Part shown: positions 31,959-40,650 of the stretch, piece after piece | Numbering within the stretch: position 1 is the stretch's first letter | Layout: every line of letters starts with the position of its first letter | Assembly: GCA_035710745.1 (NCBI GenBank) | Contig: DASTCX010000004.1 | Location: 247,763-311,762 of the forward strand | DNA: 64,000 nt | Origin: Candidatus Eremiobacteraceae bacterium | Lineage (GTDB): Bacteria > Vulcanimicrobiota > Vulcanimicrobiia > Eremiobacterales > Eremiobacteraceae | Direction: 5' to 3' | Position numbers and translations under genes: made by a program | Notes under the pieces: model-generated | What the model saw: only the letters and a program-made list of their open reading frames with translations | The model's database searches: none | What the model was told of the DNA's origin: nothing

Positions 31959-32747
31959 TTGAACGGGAAGACCTTCGTCATCACATCGGGCAAAGGCGGC
32001 GTCGGCAAGACGACGACGACGGCGAACGTCGGCACGGCGCTGGCGATGCTCGGCAATCAAGTCGTCCTCATCGACGCCGACATCGGCCTGCGCAATCTCG
32101 ACCTCGTCCTCGGGCTCGAAAAGCGCATCGTCTACGATCTCGTCGACCTCGTCGAAGGCCGCTGCCAGGCGCGTCAAGCGCTCATCCGCGACAAGCGTGT
32201 CGAAGGGCTCTTTCTCTTGCCGGCCTCGCAGACGAAAGACAAAGAGGCGGTCAGCGAAGAGCAGATGCGCGCCGTGACGCACGCGCTCGCCCGCGAGTTC
32301 GACGTCATCCTCATCGACTGCCCCGCGGGGATCGAACACGGCTTTCGCAACGCCGTCGCCGGCGCCGACGAAGCGGTCGTCGTCACGACACCCGAAGTCT
32401 CGGCCATCCGCGACGCCGACCGCATCCTCGGGATGCTCGGCGGGCGGCGCGCGCGGCTCATCGTCAACCGCGTGCGGCTCGAGATGGTCCGCACCGGCGA
32501 CATGCTGAGCGTCGACGACGTCGCTGAGATCCTCGGCCGGGAAGTCATCGGCGTCGTTCCCGATGACGAAGAGATCATCGACACGACGAATCGCGGCGAG
32601 CCGGTCGTCCTCGATCCGAGCCGCAGGCTCGCCCGCGTCTACACGGCGATCGCGCGCAGGCTGCTCGGCGAGCAGACGCCGCTGCCGAACCTCGAAGACG
32701 ACGGCATCTGGAATCGTCTGCGCCGTCTGATCGGATCCAAGACCTGA
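31959..32747 (+). CDS. minD: Septum site-determining ATPase MinD, first copy
   Basis: 262 residues. The only sensible start is TTG at 31959, giving NGKTFVITSGKGGVGKTTTTANVGTAL at the N-terminus. Deviant Walker A SGKGGVGKT, DIGLRNLDLVLGLEKRIVYDL, LIDCPAGIEHGFRNAVAGADEAVVVTTPEVSAIRDADRI and NRVRLEMVRTGDMLSVDDV are all typical MinD. The C-terminal amphipathic membrane-targeting helix is WNRLRRLIGSKT. MinD binds membrane as an ATP dimer and recruits MinC. The stop overlaps the ATG of a second minD (TGATGA). Confidence 0.95.
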   Translation: MNGKTFVITSGKGGVGKTTTTANVGTALAMLGNQVVLIDADIGLRNLDLVLGLEKRIVYDLVDLVEGRCQARQALIRDKRVEGLFLLPASQTKDKEAVSEEQMRAVTHALAREFDVILIDCPAGIEHGFRNAVAGADEAVVVTTPEVSAIRDADRILGMLGGRRARLIVNRVRLEMVRTGDMLSVDDVAEILGREVIGVVPDDEEIIDTTNRGEPVVLDPSRRLARVYTAIARRLLGEQTPLPNLEDDGIWNRLRRLIGSKT

Positions 32748-33631
32748 TGAAAGAGATAGAGACCCCGAGCGACGCCTCGTTCGCGCGCCTCCAAGAACCG
32801 GTCGCCGGCGCGCCGCCGCCCGCCGCGCAGACGGCGTATGGCCGCGCGATCGTCGTCACGTCCGGCAAAGGCGGCGTGGGCAAGACGACGACGACCGCCA
32901 ACCTGGGCACGGCGCTCGCAGATGCCGGCAAACGCGTCGCCGTCGTCGACGCGGACGTCGGCCTGCGCAATCTCGACGTCGTCCTCGGTCTCGAGAACCG
33001 CGTCCACAAGCACCTGCTCGACGTCATCGAAAAACAGTGCACGATGGAGGAAGCGCTCGTCCGCGATCGCGTCCGCCGGACGCTCTACTTGCTCCCGGCA
33101 GCCCAAAACCGGGAAAAGGACGAGGTGCCTGAAGCGGCGATGAGCGGACTCATCCGCACGCTCCAGACGCAGTTCGACTTCGTCCTCATCGACTGTCCGG
33201 CGGGCATCGAGCAGGGCTTCCGAAATGCCGTCGCCGGCGCCCAAGAGGCGATCGTCGTGACGACGCCCGAGGTCTCGGCGGTGCGCGACGCAGATCGCGT
33301 CATCGGGCTCTTGCCGCCGAACGTTCCGGCGAAGCTTATCGTCAACCGCGTCCGGCCGGCGCTCGTCAGGAAGAACACGATGATGAGCGTCGACGACGTC
33401 AACAACATCCTGCGTCTCGAGCTCATCGGCGTCGTGCCGGATGAGAAAGAGATCATCATCGCGACGAACCGCGGTACACCGGTCATCGACATCGACGGCT
33501 CGGAGACGGGCGCCGCATTCCGGCGCATCGCTCGCCGGCTGCTCGGCGAGACCATCGAGATCCCGTCGTTCCAAGAACGCCAGGGACTTTTCTCACGCTT
33601 CATGTCGACGCTCGGCATCGCCCGCCCGTAA
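32747..33631 (+). CDS. Septum site-determining ATPase MinD, second copy
   Basis: 294 residues from ATG overlapping the first minD stop. A 32-residue N-terminal extension (EIETPSDASFARLQEPVAGAP...) precedes the standard deviant Walker A (SGKGGVGKT). All MinD motifs are present (VDADVGLRNLDVVLGLENRV, LIDCPAGIEQGFRNAVAGAQEAIVVTTPEVSAVRDADRV, NRVRPALVRKNTMMSVDDV). Its C-terminal amphipathic helix is GLFSRFMSTLGIARP, different in sequence from that of copy 1. The copies are clearly related but not near-identical, so the duplication is not an assembly artefact. It is 16 bp before minE. Confidence 0.92.
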   Translation: MKEIETPSDASFARLQEPVAGAPPPAAQTAYGRAIVVTSGKGGVGKTTTTANLGTALADAGKRVAVVDADVGLRNLDVVLGLENRVHKHLLDVIEKQCTMEEALVRDRVRRTLYLLPAAQNREKDEVPEAAMSGLIRTLQTQFDFVLIDCPAGIEQGFRNAVAGAQEAIVVTTPEVSAVRDADRVIGLLPPNVPAKLIVNRVRPALVRKNTMMSVDDVNNILRLELIGVVPDEKEIIIATNRGTPVIDIDGSETGAAFRRIARRLLGETIEIPSFQERQGLFSRFMSTLGIARP

Positions 33632-33646
33632 GGCAGAGGAAGGCTC

Positions 33647-34138
33647 ATGCTCGATTTCATCACGAGGTTCTTCAAGCGGGAAGAGGCGAGCAAGACCCTT
33701 GCCAAGGAGCGGCTGCGTCTGGTCCTCATGTCCGACCGCGTCTCGCTCGCGCCCGACATCTTCGACGAGATGAAGTGCGAGATGCTCGCTGTCATCCGTC
33801 GCTATCTCGACATCGACGAACGTGCGCTCGACATGCATTTCGAGAACCTCGAGCGCCAGTTCGCGCTGCTCGCGAGCATTCCGGTGCTCAAAGTGCGCTC
33901 GGCCGACGAGATCAGGGCGAGCGCCCCGATCGGGGTTCCCGCGCACGCCTTCGGCAACGGCTCGATGGCCGGTAACGGCAACGCCGCGATCGCCGAGACG
34001 CCTCGGTCGACACCGTCGCGTCGCCGTCGCCGGCGCCGCAAGCCGAACGGCACGATATCGAGCAACGGCACGAGTCATCCGCCCGAAGACGATGCTTCGT
34101 CCAACGACCCTGCAGCGGGGCCGGACGGAGCGATCTAA
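33647..34138 (+). CDS. minE: MinE-type topological specificity factor with long basic tail
   Basis: 163 residues from ATG, about twice the usual MinE length. Residues 1-85 match MinE: FITRFFKREEASKTLAKERLRLVLMSDRVSLAPDIFDEMKCEMLAVIRRYLDID (membrane helix, MinD-activating segment, then the dimerisation sheet ending LLASIPVLKVRSAD). The rest is disordered, with an Arg cluster SRRRRRRRKPNG near residue 125 and an acidic end. MinE triggers MinD ATP hydrolysis and sets up pole-to-pole oscillation. The basic tail could contact membrane or nucleic acid. Whether the factor acts on both MinD copies is open. Confidence 0.88.
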   Translation: MLDFITRFFKREEASKTLAKERLRLVLMSDRVSLAPDIFDEMKCEMLAVIRRYLDIDERALDMHFENLERQFALLASIPVLKVRSADEIRASAPIGVPAHAFGNGSMAGNGNAAIAETPRSTPSRRRRRRRKPNGTISSNGTSHPPEDDASSNDPAAGPDGAI

Positions 34139-34159
34139 GACCGCGGCGCGTCGACGTCG

Positions 34160-35269
34160 ATGCTCGAACGTCCGTGGTACGTCGCCTTCAACTATCCGCT
34201 CGCTGCGGCCGCGGTCGGACTGTCGATCTACGGACTGGTCGCGATCAAGAGCGCGACGCTCCACGTAGCCGACGCGCACGCCGACTTCGGCCGCCAACTG
34301 GCGTATCTCATCGTCGGCGTCATCGCGATGCTCGTCCTCGCGTTCACCGACTACCACATCTGGTATCGATTCGCCAAGCCCGTCTATGCCATCACGATCA
34401 TCATGCTCGCCGCGGTCGCGTTCGTCGGGCACTCCGCGCTGGGCGCGCAGCGCTGGATCGGCGTCGGGCCGATCGTCTTCCAGCCGTCGGAGCCCGCGAA
34501 GCTGCTCGTCACGCTTTCCGTCGCCGCGCTGCTCGCGAACCCGAAACGCCGCTACAAGAAATGGTGGGAGATCTTCATCCCGATCGGCGCGGTCGCGGTG
34601 CCGGCATTGCTCGTGCTCAAGCAGCCCGACCTCGGCACGGCGCTCGTGCTCGTCGCCATCTTGACGACGATGCTTTTCTTCGCCCTCCCGCGCTGGTGGC
34701 AGTTCGTCGCGTACGTCGCCGCCGTCGGAGCGGCAGCCGCCGCGTCGCCTCTCTTCCTCCACGGATATCAGCGCGAGCGTCTGCTCGTGTTCTTAGACCC
34801 CAACCACGATCCGCAAGGCGCCGGCTGGAGCCTCATACAGTCGAAGATCGCGGTGGGCTCGGGCGAGCTGTTCGGTAAAGGGCTCTACAACGGCACGCAG
34901 ACGCAGCTCGGCTTCGTGCCCGAGCACACGACCGATTTCATCTTCACCGTCATCGGCGAAGAGTTCGGATTCGTCGGCTCGGTGCTGCTCCTCGGGTTGT
35001 ACGCGCTGCTGCTCTTCATGGGGATGCTCGCCGTCAACGCGGCGCGCGACCGCTACGGCCTCATCGTCGCGGCCGGCATCGTCGCGATGTTCGCTTTCCA
35101 CATCCTCGTGAACGTCGGGATGACGATCGGCATCATGCCGGTGACGGGCATCCCGTTGCCGTTCATCTCGTACGGCGGGTCGAGCCTCGTCACGTGCCTC
35201 GCGTCGATCGGCGTGCTGCTGAACATCCATCTTCAGAGCACGCGGATGACGTTGGACCTGCGCGGTTAG
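34160..35269 (+). CDS. rodA: Rod shape-determining SEDS glycosyltransferase RodA
   Basis: 369 residues from ATG, with about ten membrane segments. RodA polymerises peptidoglycan glycan strands in the elongasome with a class B PBP. SEDS landmarks are QRWIGVGPIVFQPSEPAKLL, LLVLKQPDLGTALVLVAI (with the catalytic-site Asp in QPDLG), WSLIQSKIAVGSGELFGKGLYNGTQTQLGFVPEHTTDFIFTVIGEEFGFVG and TGIPLPFISYGGSSL. The Q-L-x-F-V-P-E-H-x-T-D-F-I-F form is typical of RodA rather than FtsW. It follows minE by 21 bp, linking division-site control and elongation in one run. Confidence 0.93.
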   Translation: MLERPWYVAFNYPLAAAAVGLSIYGLVAIKSATLHVADAHADFGRQLAYLIVGVIAMLVLAFTDYHIWYRFAKPVYAITIIMLAAVAFVGHSALGAQRWIGVGPIVFQPSEPAKLLVTLSVAALLANPKRRYKKWWEIFIPIGAVAVPALLVLKQPDLGTALVLVAILTTMLFFALPRWWQFVAYVAAVGAAAAASPLFLHGYQRERLLVFLDPNHDPQGAGWSLIQSKIAVGSGELFGKGLYNGTQTQLGFVPEHTTDFIFTVIGEEFGFVGSVLLLGLYALLLFMGMLAVNAARDRYGLIVAAGIVAMFAFHILVNVGMTIGIMPVTGIPLPFISYGGSSLVTCLASIGVLLNIHLQSTRMTLDLRG

Positions 35270-35273
35270 TCGA

Positions 35274-35816
35274 TCAGATGACCGCCGACGCGAGCGCGAT
35301 CACTTCTTCGTAATCCGGCTCCTGGAGCAGGTCGGGCACGATTTGTGCCGTCCGAACGATGCCGGTGCGGTCGACGATGAAGATCGAACGCGCGAGCAGA
35401 CCGCGCTCCTTCACCCAGACGCCGTACCCGAGACCGAACGAGTGGTCGTAGAAGTCGGAGAGCATCGTCATCCGCTCGACGTTCTCGGCGCCGCACCAGC
35501 GCTTCTGTGCGAACGGCAGATCCATGCTGATGGTGAAAAAGGCGATGCGATCGCCCGGCAGCGCGTTGACGCGCTCGTTGAACGTCTTCGTCTCTCTCGA
35601 ACACACGCCGGTGTCGATCGACGGCACGACGACGAAGAGCGCGGCGCGCTTCCCGCCGTCGAGCGCGTCGCTCAAATGGAACGGCTTGATGTCGAGCGTG
35701 CGCGCGTTGAAGTCCGGCGCCCGGTCGCCCGGCGCGACCGCCGCTCCGACGAGCGTCATCGGCTCGCCCTTCCAAGTGAAGAGTCCAGTCCGTTCCTTCG
35801 CGACCTGCGTGACCAT
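35274..35816 (-). CDS. tpx: Thiol peroxidase (Tpx-type peroxiredoxin)
   Basis: 180 residues, convergent with rodA (4-bp gap). Tpx reduces lipid and alkyl hydroperoxides with a peroxidatic cysteine, here C72 in VPSIDTGVCSRETKTFNE. The resolving cysteine is C108 in DLPFAQKRWCGAENVERMTMLSDF. Both are at Tpx positions. A short N-terminal extension (VTQVAKERTGLFTWKGEPM) precedes the family start TLVGAAVAPGDRAPDF. No signal peptide is visible, so it is likely cytosolic. The upstream side is a 475-bp gene-free region. Confidence 0.92.
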   Translation of the reverse strand: MVTQVAKERTGLFTWKGEPMTLVGAAVAPGDRAPDFNARTLDIKPFHLSDALDGGKRAALFVVVPSIDTGVCSRETKTFNERVNALPGDRIAFFTISMDLPFAQKRWCGAENVERMTMLSDFYDHSFGLGYGVWVKERGLLARSIFIVDRTGIVRTAQIVPDLLQEPDYEEVIALASAVI

Positions 35817-36110
35817 GGTATGAGTCCTTCCGAATCGGTTTGGTGAGTTGAGGGGGCACCATTTGCGAAAAGGCCGACCCCGCCTTTGCGGCGAACTTGC
35901 AGTTCTAGCCGGATGAGAATGCCGGAGGCCCGTACCACGAACCGGACCACGTTGCAGCCCGAGCCGCTCGCCCCATAAAGCCGGCAGCGCACGGACGCCA
36001 AGAATTTAACGACCCGCAACTTCAACCGCTTCGCGCAGTACGCTCCCGCATCGAGCCGATGACGGCAGTCCGGCGGCGCGCTCGTCGCTTAACCGACCGA
36101 GCGCGGCACC

Positions 36111-36136
36111 CGGTCGAGCTAAAGCTCGACCGCTAC
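36111..36136 (-). repeat. REP-like palindrome, copy 4 (GAGCT variant)
   Basis: Read on the minus strand it starts GTAG, then CGGTCGAGCT and its complement around TT. It lacks the CGCGG tail of the other copies. Its first 18 bases match the interrupted copy at 63858-63874. Confidence 0.8.
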
Positions 36137-36230
36137 GGGGGCACCGATATCCCGGAACCTCACCGTCAGGCGCTGACGACGACCCTTAACGCTTCATGTA
36201 GAACGCGGGCCTTGAGCCGGCGGGATTTGC

Positions 36231-36253
36231 GCCGAGCTTCGCTCGGCCCATAC
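36231..36253 (+). repeat. Second palindrome family, copy 1
   Basis: GCCGAGC-TTC-GCTCGGC hairpin (7-bp stem) followed by CCATACAT. It shares hairpin and downstream ACAT-type tail with copies at 49341, 56211 (inverted) and 56882. Confidence 0.7.
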
Positions 36254-36291
36254 ATGAGCGTCTTCCGCATTTCCGCAAAAGGCAGACTTAC

Positions 36292-39200
36292 TTGAACACT
36301 GAGCTCCTCATCTCGTGCGACGATTGGGAGAACCGCGTCGCCGTCCTCGAAGAAGGATCGCTGGCCGAGATCTACTTCGAACGCGAAGAAAAAGTCATCG
36401 GCTCCATCTACAAAGGCCGCGTCGAAAACGTCCTCCCCGGAATGGGAGCCTGCTTCGTCAACATCGGACTCGGCCGCAACGCCTTTCTCTACGTCGACGA
36501 CATACGCCGCGATCCGATCAACATCGGCGAGACGGAGATCACGGACCGTCGGAAGGGCCATACCGTCAACGAGCTGCTCAAGGTCGGCGACGACGTTCTC
36601 GTCCAGATCGTCAAAGAGCCGCGCGGCCTCAAGGGCGCGCGAGTCTCGACGAACATCTCGCTCCCCGGGCGCTACCTCGTCCTCATGCCGACCGGCCGCT
36701 ATTCGGGCGTGTCGTCGCGCGTGGAAGACGATCGCGAGCGCGAACGGCTCAAACAGGTCATGCGCCGCGTCCGACCCGAGGGCATGGCGACGATCGTGCG
36801 CACCGCCGCGCGCGGCGTCAGCGAAGCCGAACTCATCGCCGACCTCGGCGTGCAGCTCCGTCTCTGGCATGGCATCCTCGAATCGTACAAACGCTCGACC
36901 GCACCGTCGCTGCTCCACAAAGACCTCAACCTCGTCTTCAAAGCCGTCCGCGATTTCATGACGAGCGACGTCCGTCAAGTCGTCATCGACTCGAAGGAGC
37001 AGTACGACGAGATCCGCTCGACGATGTCGCTGCTCGGGCCGCAATACTTGAACCGGCTCAAGCTGTGGGAAGGTCCGGGCGATCTCTTCGAGACGCGCGG
37101 CATCGACGAAGAACTGCAAAAGCTTCTCAAGCCGAAGATCGTCCTACCGTCGGGCGGCTATCTCATCCTCGAGCACACCGAAGCGCTGACCGTCATCGAC
37201 GTCAACACCGGCAAGTTCACCGGCGGGCGCAACCTCGAGGACACGCTCGTCCGCACGAACATCGAGGCTGCGGCTGAGATCGCGCGCCAGGTGCGGCTGC
37301 GCGACATCGGCGGCATCATCGTCGTCGACTTCATCGATATGGCGCACGAGCGGAGCCGCCAGCAGGTCATCGATACGCTCGGCGACGCGCTCAAGCGCGA
37401 TCGCACGCGCAGCACGATCCAAGCCTTCTCGAATCTCGGCCTGCTCGAGTTCACCCGCAAGCGGGTCGGTAAAGACCTCGCGGGCCAGCTGCGCTCCGAC
37501 TGTCCGTACTGCACCGGCCTGGGCGACGTCATGTCGAGCGAATCGCTCGCGATCTCGCTCCTCCGCAAGATCCGTCAGAAAGGCCAGAACGGCAGCCGCG
37601 GGCGCAAGCTCGATCTCATCGTCGATCCATCGGTCGCGACGCAGCTCGTCGGCTGGTACCACGAAGAATTCGAAAAACTGAGCAAGTCGCTCGGTCTGGA
37701 CATCCAGCTCTTCGTCGATCCGCAACGCCATCGCGAGACGATCACGCTCGAGAACTCGCATCGCACGCTCAAGCCGCTGACGGCGGGGCGCGAGCTCGAA
37801 GTCGACCTGCTCGGCGTCCGGCTCCCCGACCCGGCTTCGGGCGTCGCCGTCCACGACGCGAACATCATCGAAGTGAAGGACGCCGCCAACGGCGCGGGCA
37901 CGATGGCGAAGATCAAGATCACATCGGTCGACGGCGATCTGGCGAAAGCCGAACTCGCCGAGCCGCTGCAGACGAGTCAGCGCCGTCGCCGTCGCGGCCG
38001 AGGCCGCGGCAAGGCAGCCGTGGAGACCGAGGCGCCGATCGCGCCGCCGACACCGAAACGCGCACCCGGCGAGGAGCACGAACCCGCTGCGCGCGGACGC
38101 GATCAAGAACGCGAGGAGCCGGCCCGTCCTGCGGCGGCCGCGCGCCGTCGCGAAATGCCGCTCGCGTATGGCATCGACGAGGAAGACGAGGAAGATTACA
38201 CGCTTCGCGGCGGCCGCGTCGCCGGCGGGTCCGTCGGCGCCGGCTCGGCGAGCCGCGCCGGGGCACCGCCGCCCGATTCACGCCGGCGCGAAGAAGCCCG
38301 CGGCGATCGCAAACGCGGACGGGGTCGTCCGGGTGGACGGACGCCGATGCACCCGCAGGCGATGATCGTCGGCGGCGAAGGCGACATCGACTACGAGGAC
38401 GACGAGGATTCGGTCACCGTCATGCCGTCGCAGCCGTCGTCGCGCGTGCCATCGCGTTCGCGAACCGGCACCGACGGCGAGCGTCCTTCAGATGACGAGG
38501 AAGCGGTACCACGTGCCAGACGCCGTCGTCGCGGCGGCCGCGGACGTGGAGGCGACGAGGATCAAGATCGTTCGCCCGCTGCGTCTGATAGCGGAGACGA
38601 AGACGTCGACGACCGCGACGATGCGGTAGCGCGCGGACGCGCAAGCGTCGTATCGCGCGATCGCGGACGTACCGATAGGCCGCGCCAAGACGAGCGCGGT
38701 GTTCGCGACCGTGATCGGTCGCGCGACGAGCGCGACGTGCGCCCCGAGCGTGACCGCGACCGCGAACCACGAGGAACGCGCGAGCCGTTGCGCGACCGCG
38801 ACGCACGGGGAACGCGCGAGCCGCTGCGCGACCGCGATCCGCGAGGACCGCGCGAGCCGTTGCGCGACCGCGAGCCCCGACGCGACCGCGAACCGCGCGT
38901 CGAACGCGATCGTGAACCGCGTCGCGACCGCGAACCGAGCATTGATCGAGATCGCCCAACGCGCGAACCGCTGCGCGACCGCGAGCCGCGACGCGATCGT
39001 GAACCGCGTCGCGACCGCGAACCGCTGCGCGACCGAGAGCCCGTGCGCGATCGTGTACGCACGGACGACGATCGAGACGAGCGTCCACGCCGGCGCGAAC
39101 CGCGTCAGTACGGTGCGATCCAACCACTGTACGGGCGTCCGCTCGATGTGGACGCCACCGAACGACCTTCTGCCAAGCCGACGCGCGAAGAACGGCCAAC

Positions 39201-40086
39201 GACATCGCGCCGGGGCGAGGAGCCGCGCGGTCGAGACGATCGCGACGATCGCCGTCCGCGCCGCGACGACGGCGGCCGGACCGCCGCCCGGCCTCGCGAT
39301 GATCGCGACGAAGCGCCCGTCGCGCGTCGCACACCGGCTGCATTCGACGATGAAGAAGATCTCGACGTCGTCATCGATGCCGGAGCGCCGGTCGTGCTCG
39401 ACGTCGAAACGGTATCGCCCGACCGAGTCGCACCGCGCCGTCGAAGAGAGCCGCGTGAGGGTGACGAGGATCGCGAGCGTGGAGCTCGCGTCGAACGCGT
39501 CGAGCGCCCCGAACGTATCGAGCGCCCCGAACGTATCGAACGCCCCGAGCGCGGCGAACGCCCTGGACGCGGCGACCGTGGCGAGCGGCCGGATCGCCCG
39601 CGTCGCGATCGCGATGGAGATCGCGGACCGCGGCGTGGCGGACGTGACCGGGGAGGGCCGTCAGAGCCACGCATTCCGAGACCGGTGAAGCAGTTGTATC
39701 CGCCGCCGGGCACGGAAGAAGAACCGCCGCCGCCGGAAGGCATGCCCAAAGCGCTGCCGTTCGCCTCGCGCCGCACGCCGCGCGGTCCGATGATGCGCGA
39801 GAAAGGTGCGGAGCCGCCGCCGAAGGGCAAAGTGCGCCAGCTCTATCCGCCGCAGCAATTCGATGAGGAATACGTCGAGGAGAACGGCGCGCCGGCGCCA
39901 GGACCCTCTGCGCGCGAACCGGAGCGGGTCGAACTCGCGTCGATGTTCGTCAGCGGCGACGCCGAACTCGAAGAGCGCCGACGCCTCGCGCGAGAGCGCG
40001 CCGACGCGCGCCGCGGGGAACCGAGCGAGGAGCCCGCGCCGATACGGCCGCCTTTCGCGAGCCCGTTCGACGAAGACGAGGAATAG
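36292..40086 (+). CDS. rne: Ribonuclease E/G with an exceptionally long charged C-terminal tail
   Basis: 1264 residues from TTG (AAAAGG upstream). The catalytic half (1-520) has the S1 domain (GSIYKGRVENVLPGMGACFVNIG), the 5'-sensor region, magnesium ligands D303 (VIDVNTGKFTG) and D346 (VVDFIDM), and the zinc-link CPYC at 404-407. These fall at the same numbers as in E. coli RNase E. From about 560 to the end the protein is disordered: an Arg-rich patch (QRRRRRGRGRGK), acidic blocks, and about 120 residues of R-E-P-x-R-D-R repeats (about 800-925). RPVKQLYPPPG and GKVRQLYPPQQ near the C-terminus repeat one short motif. Such tails scaffold RNA-degradosome partners and condensates. Confidence 0.93.
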   Translation: MNTELLISCDDWENRVAVLEEGSLAEIYFEREEKVIGSIYKGRVENVLPGMGACFVNIGLGRNAFLYVDDIRRDPINIGETEITDRRKGHTVNELLKVGDDVLVQIVKEPRGLKGARVSTNISLPGRYLVLMPTGRYSGVSSRVEDDRERERLKQVMRRVRPEGMATIVRTAARGVSEAELIADLGVQLRLWHGILESYKRSTAPSLLHKDLNLVFKAVRDFMTSDVRQVVIDSKEQYDEIRSTMSLLGPQYLNRLKLWEGPGDLFETRGIDEELQKLLKPKIVLPSGGYLILEHTEALTVIDVNTGKFTGGRNLEDTLVRTNIEAAAEIARQVRLRDIGGIIVVDFIDMAHERSRQQVIDTLGDALKRDRTRSTIQAFSNLGLLEFTRKRVGKDLAGQLRSDCPYCTGLGDVMSSESLAISLLRKIRQKGQNGSRGRKLDLIVDPSVATQLVGWYHEEFEKLSKSLGLDIQLFVDPQRHRETITLENSHRTLKPLTAGRELEVDLLGVRLPDPASGVAVHDANIIEVKDAANGAGTMAKIKITSVDGDLAKAELAEPLQTSQRRRRRGRGRGKAAVETEAPIAPPTPKRAPGEEHEPAARGRDQEREEPARPAAAARRREMPLAYGIDEEDEEDYTLRGGRVAGGSVGAGSASRAGAPPPDSRRREEARGDRKRGRGRPGGRTPMHPQAMIVGGEGDIDYEDDEDSVTVMPSQPSSRVPSRSRTGTDGERPSDDEEAVPRARRRRRGGRGRGGDEDQDRSPAASDSGDEDVDDRDDAVARGRASVVSRDRGRTDRPRQDERGVRDRDRSRDERDVRPERDRDREPRGTREPLRDRDARGTREPLRDRDPRGPREPLRDREPRRDREPRVERDREPRRDREPSIDRDRPTREPLRDREPRRDREPRRDREPLRDREPVRDRVRTDDDRDERPRRREPRQYGAIQPLYGRPLDVDATERPSAKPTREERPTTSRRGEEPRGRDDRDDRRPRRDDGGRTAARPRDDRDEAPVARRTPAAFDDEEDLDVVIDAGAPVVLDVETVSPDRVAPRRRREPREGDEDRERGARVERVERPERIERPERIERPERGERPGRGDRGERPDRPRRDRDGDRGPRRGGRDRGGPSEPRIPRPVKQLYPPPGTEEEPPPPEGMPKALPFASRRTPRGPMMREKGAEPPPKGKVRQLYPPQQFDEEYVEENGAPAPGPSAREPERVELASMFVSGDAELEERRRLARERADARRGEPSEEPAPIRPPFASPFDEDEE

Positions 40087-40092
40087 GCGGCC

Positions 40093-40650
40093 GTGGCCTG
40101 CATCGTGACCTTCAACGGCAAGACGCCGGTCGTCGGAAAGGGCGCGTTCATCGCGCCCACGGCGGCGCTCATCGGCGACGTCGAGATCGGGGAAGGCGCG
40201 AGCGTGTGGTTCGGCGCCGTGCTGCGCGGCGATGAGGCGGCGATCCGCATCGGCGCGCACACATCGGTTCAGGACAACGTCGTCATCCACGTCTACAAAG
40301 GCCACGACACGGTCATCGAAGATCGAGTGACCATCGGTCACGGCGCGATCCTCGAAGCGTGCCTCGTCGAATCGGGCGCGCTCATCGGGATGAACGCCGT
40401 CATCCTCAACCGCTCGAAGGTCGGAGCGAACGCCGTCGTCGCGGCGGGTTCGGTCGTGCTCGAAGATCAGGAAGTGCCGGAAGCGACGCTCGTCGCCGGC
40501 TCGCCCGCAAAGGTCAAGAAGAAGCTCGAGGGGAGCGCGAAGACCTGGTCCGAGGTATCCTCGAACGCCTACGTCCGATTGACGCGCGAATATCGCGAAC
40601 AAGGGATCGGCCGCGGCGAAGACGCGACCGCGGAGACGGCTAAAGTCTAG
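40093..40650 (+). CDS. Gamma-carbonic anhydrase-like hexapeptide protein
   Basis: 185 residues from GTG, 6 bp after the RNase gene. It is a left-handed beta helix of the YrdA/PaaY/gamma-CA group (APTAALIGDVEIGEGASVWFGAVLRGD). The zinc-ligand region reads DNVVIHVYKGHDTVIEDRVTIGHGAILEACLV. H66 (or H71) and H83 are in place. The third ligand, normally the His of an LHGC motif five residues after the GH histidine, is E88 here. Carbonic anhydrase activity is therefore doubtful, and an acyl-CoA or structural role is possible. The stop shares a CTAG with the stop of the convergent next gene. Confidence 0.85.
   Translation: MACIVTFNGKTPVVGKGAFIAPTAALIGDVEIGEGASVWFGAVLRGDEAAIRIGAHTSVQDNVVIHVYKGHDTVIEDRVTIGHGAILEACLVESGALIGMNAVILNRSKVGANAVVAAGSVVLEDQEVPEATLVAGSPAKVKKKLEGSAKTWSEVSSNAYVRLTREYREQGIGRGEDATAETAKV

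Larger units (their letters stand above)
35817..36291. other. Gene-free region of 475 bp with two palindromes
   Basis: Separates tpx (leftward) from the RNase E/G gene (rightward), so both promoters and any long 5' leader of the RNase gene should be here. It carries a REP-like copy (36111-36136) and a copy of the second palindrome family (36231-36253). The RNase start has AAAAGG about nine bases upstream. In many bacteria RNase E controls its own message through a long leader. This one is long enough for that, but I cannot model its fold. Confidence 0.5.

Noticed and set aside
31959..33631. The second minD as an assembly duplication.
   Set aside because: The copies differ throughout, including N-terminal extension and C-terminal helix, and share a clean TGATGA junction.
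38562..39123. Leftward frames coding Arg-Ser-Gly or Ala-Val repeats.
   Set aside because: They are the reverse reading of the RNase E tail repeat and have no ribosome binding site or homology of their own.
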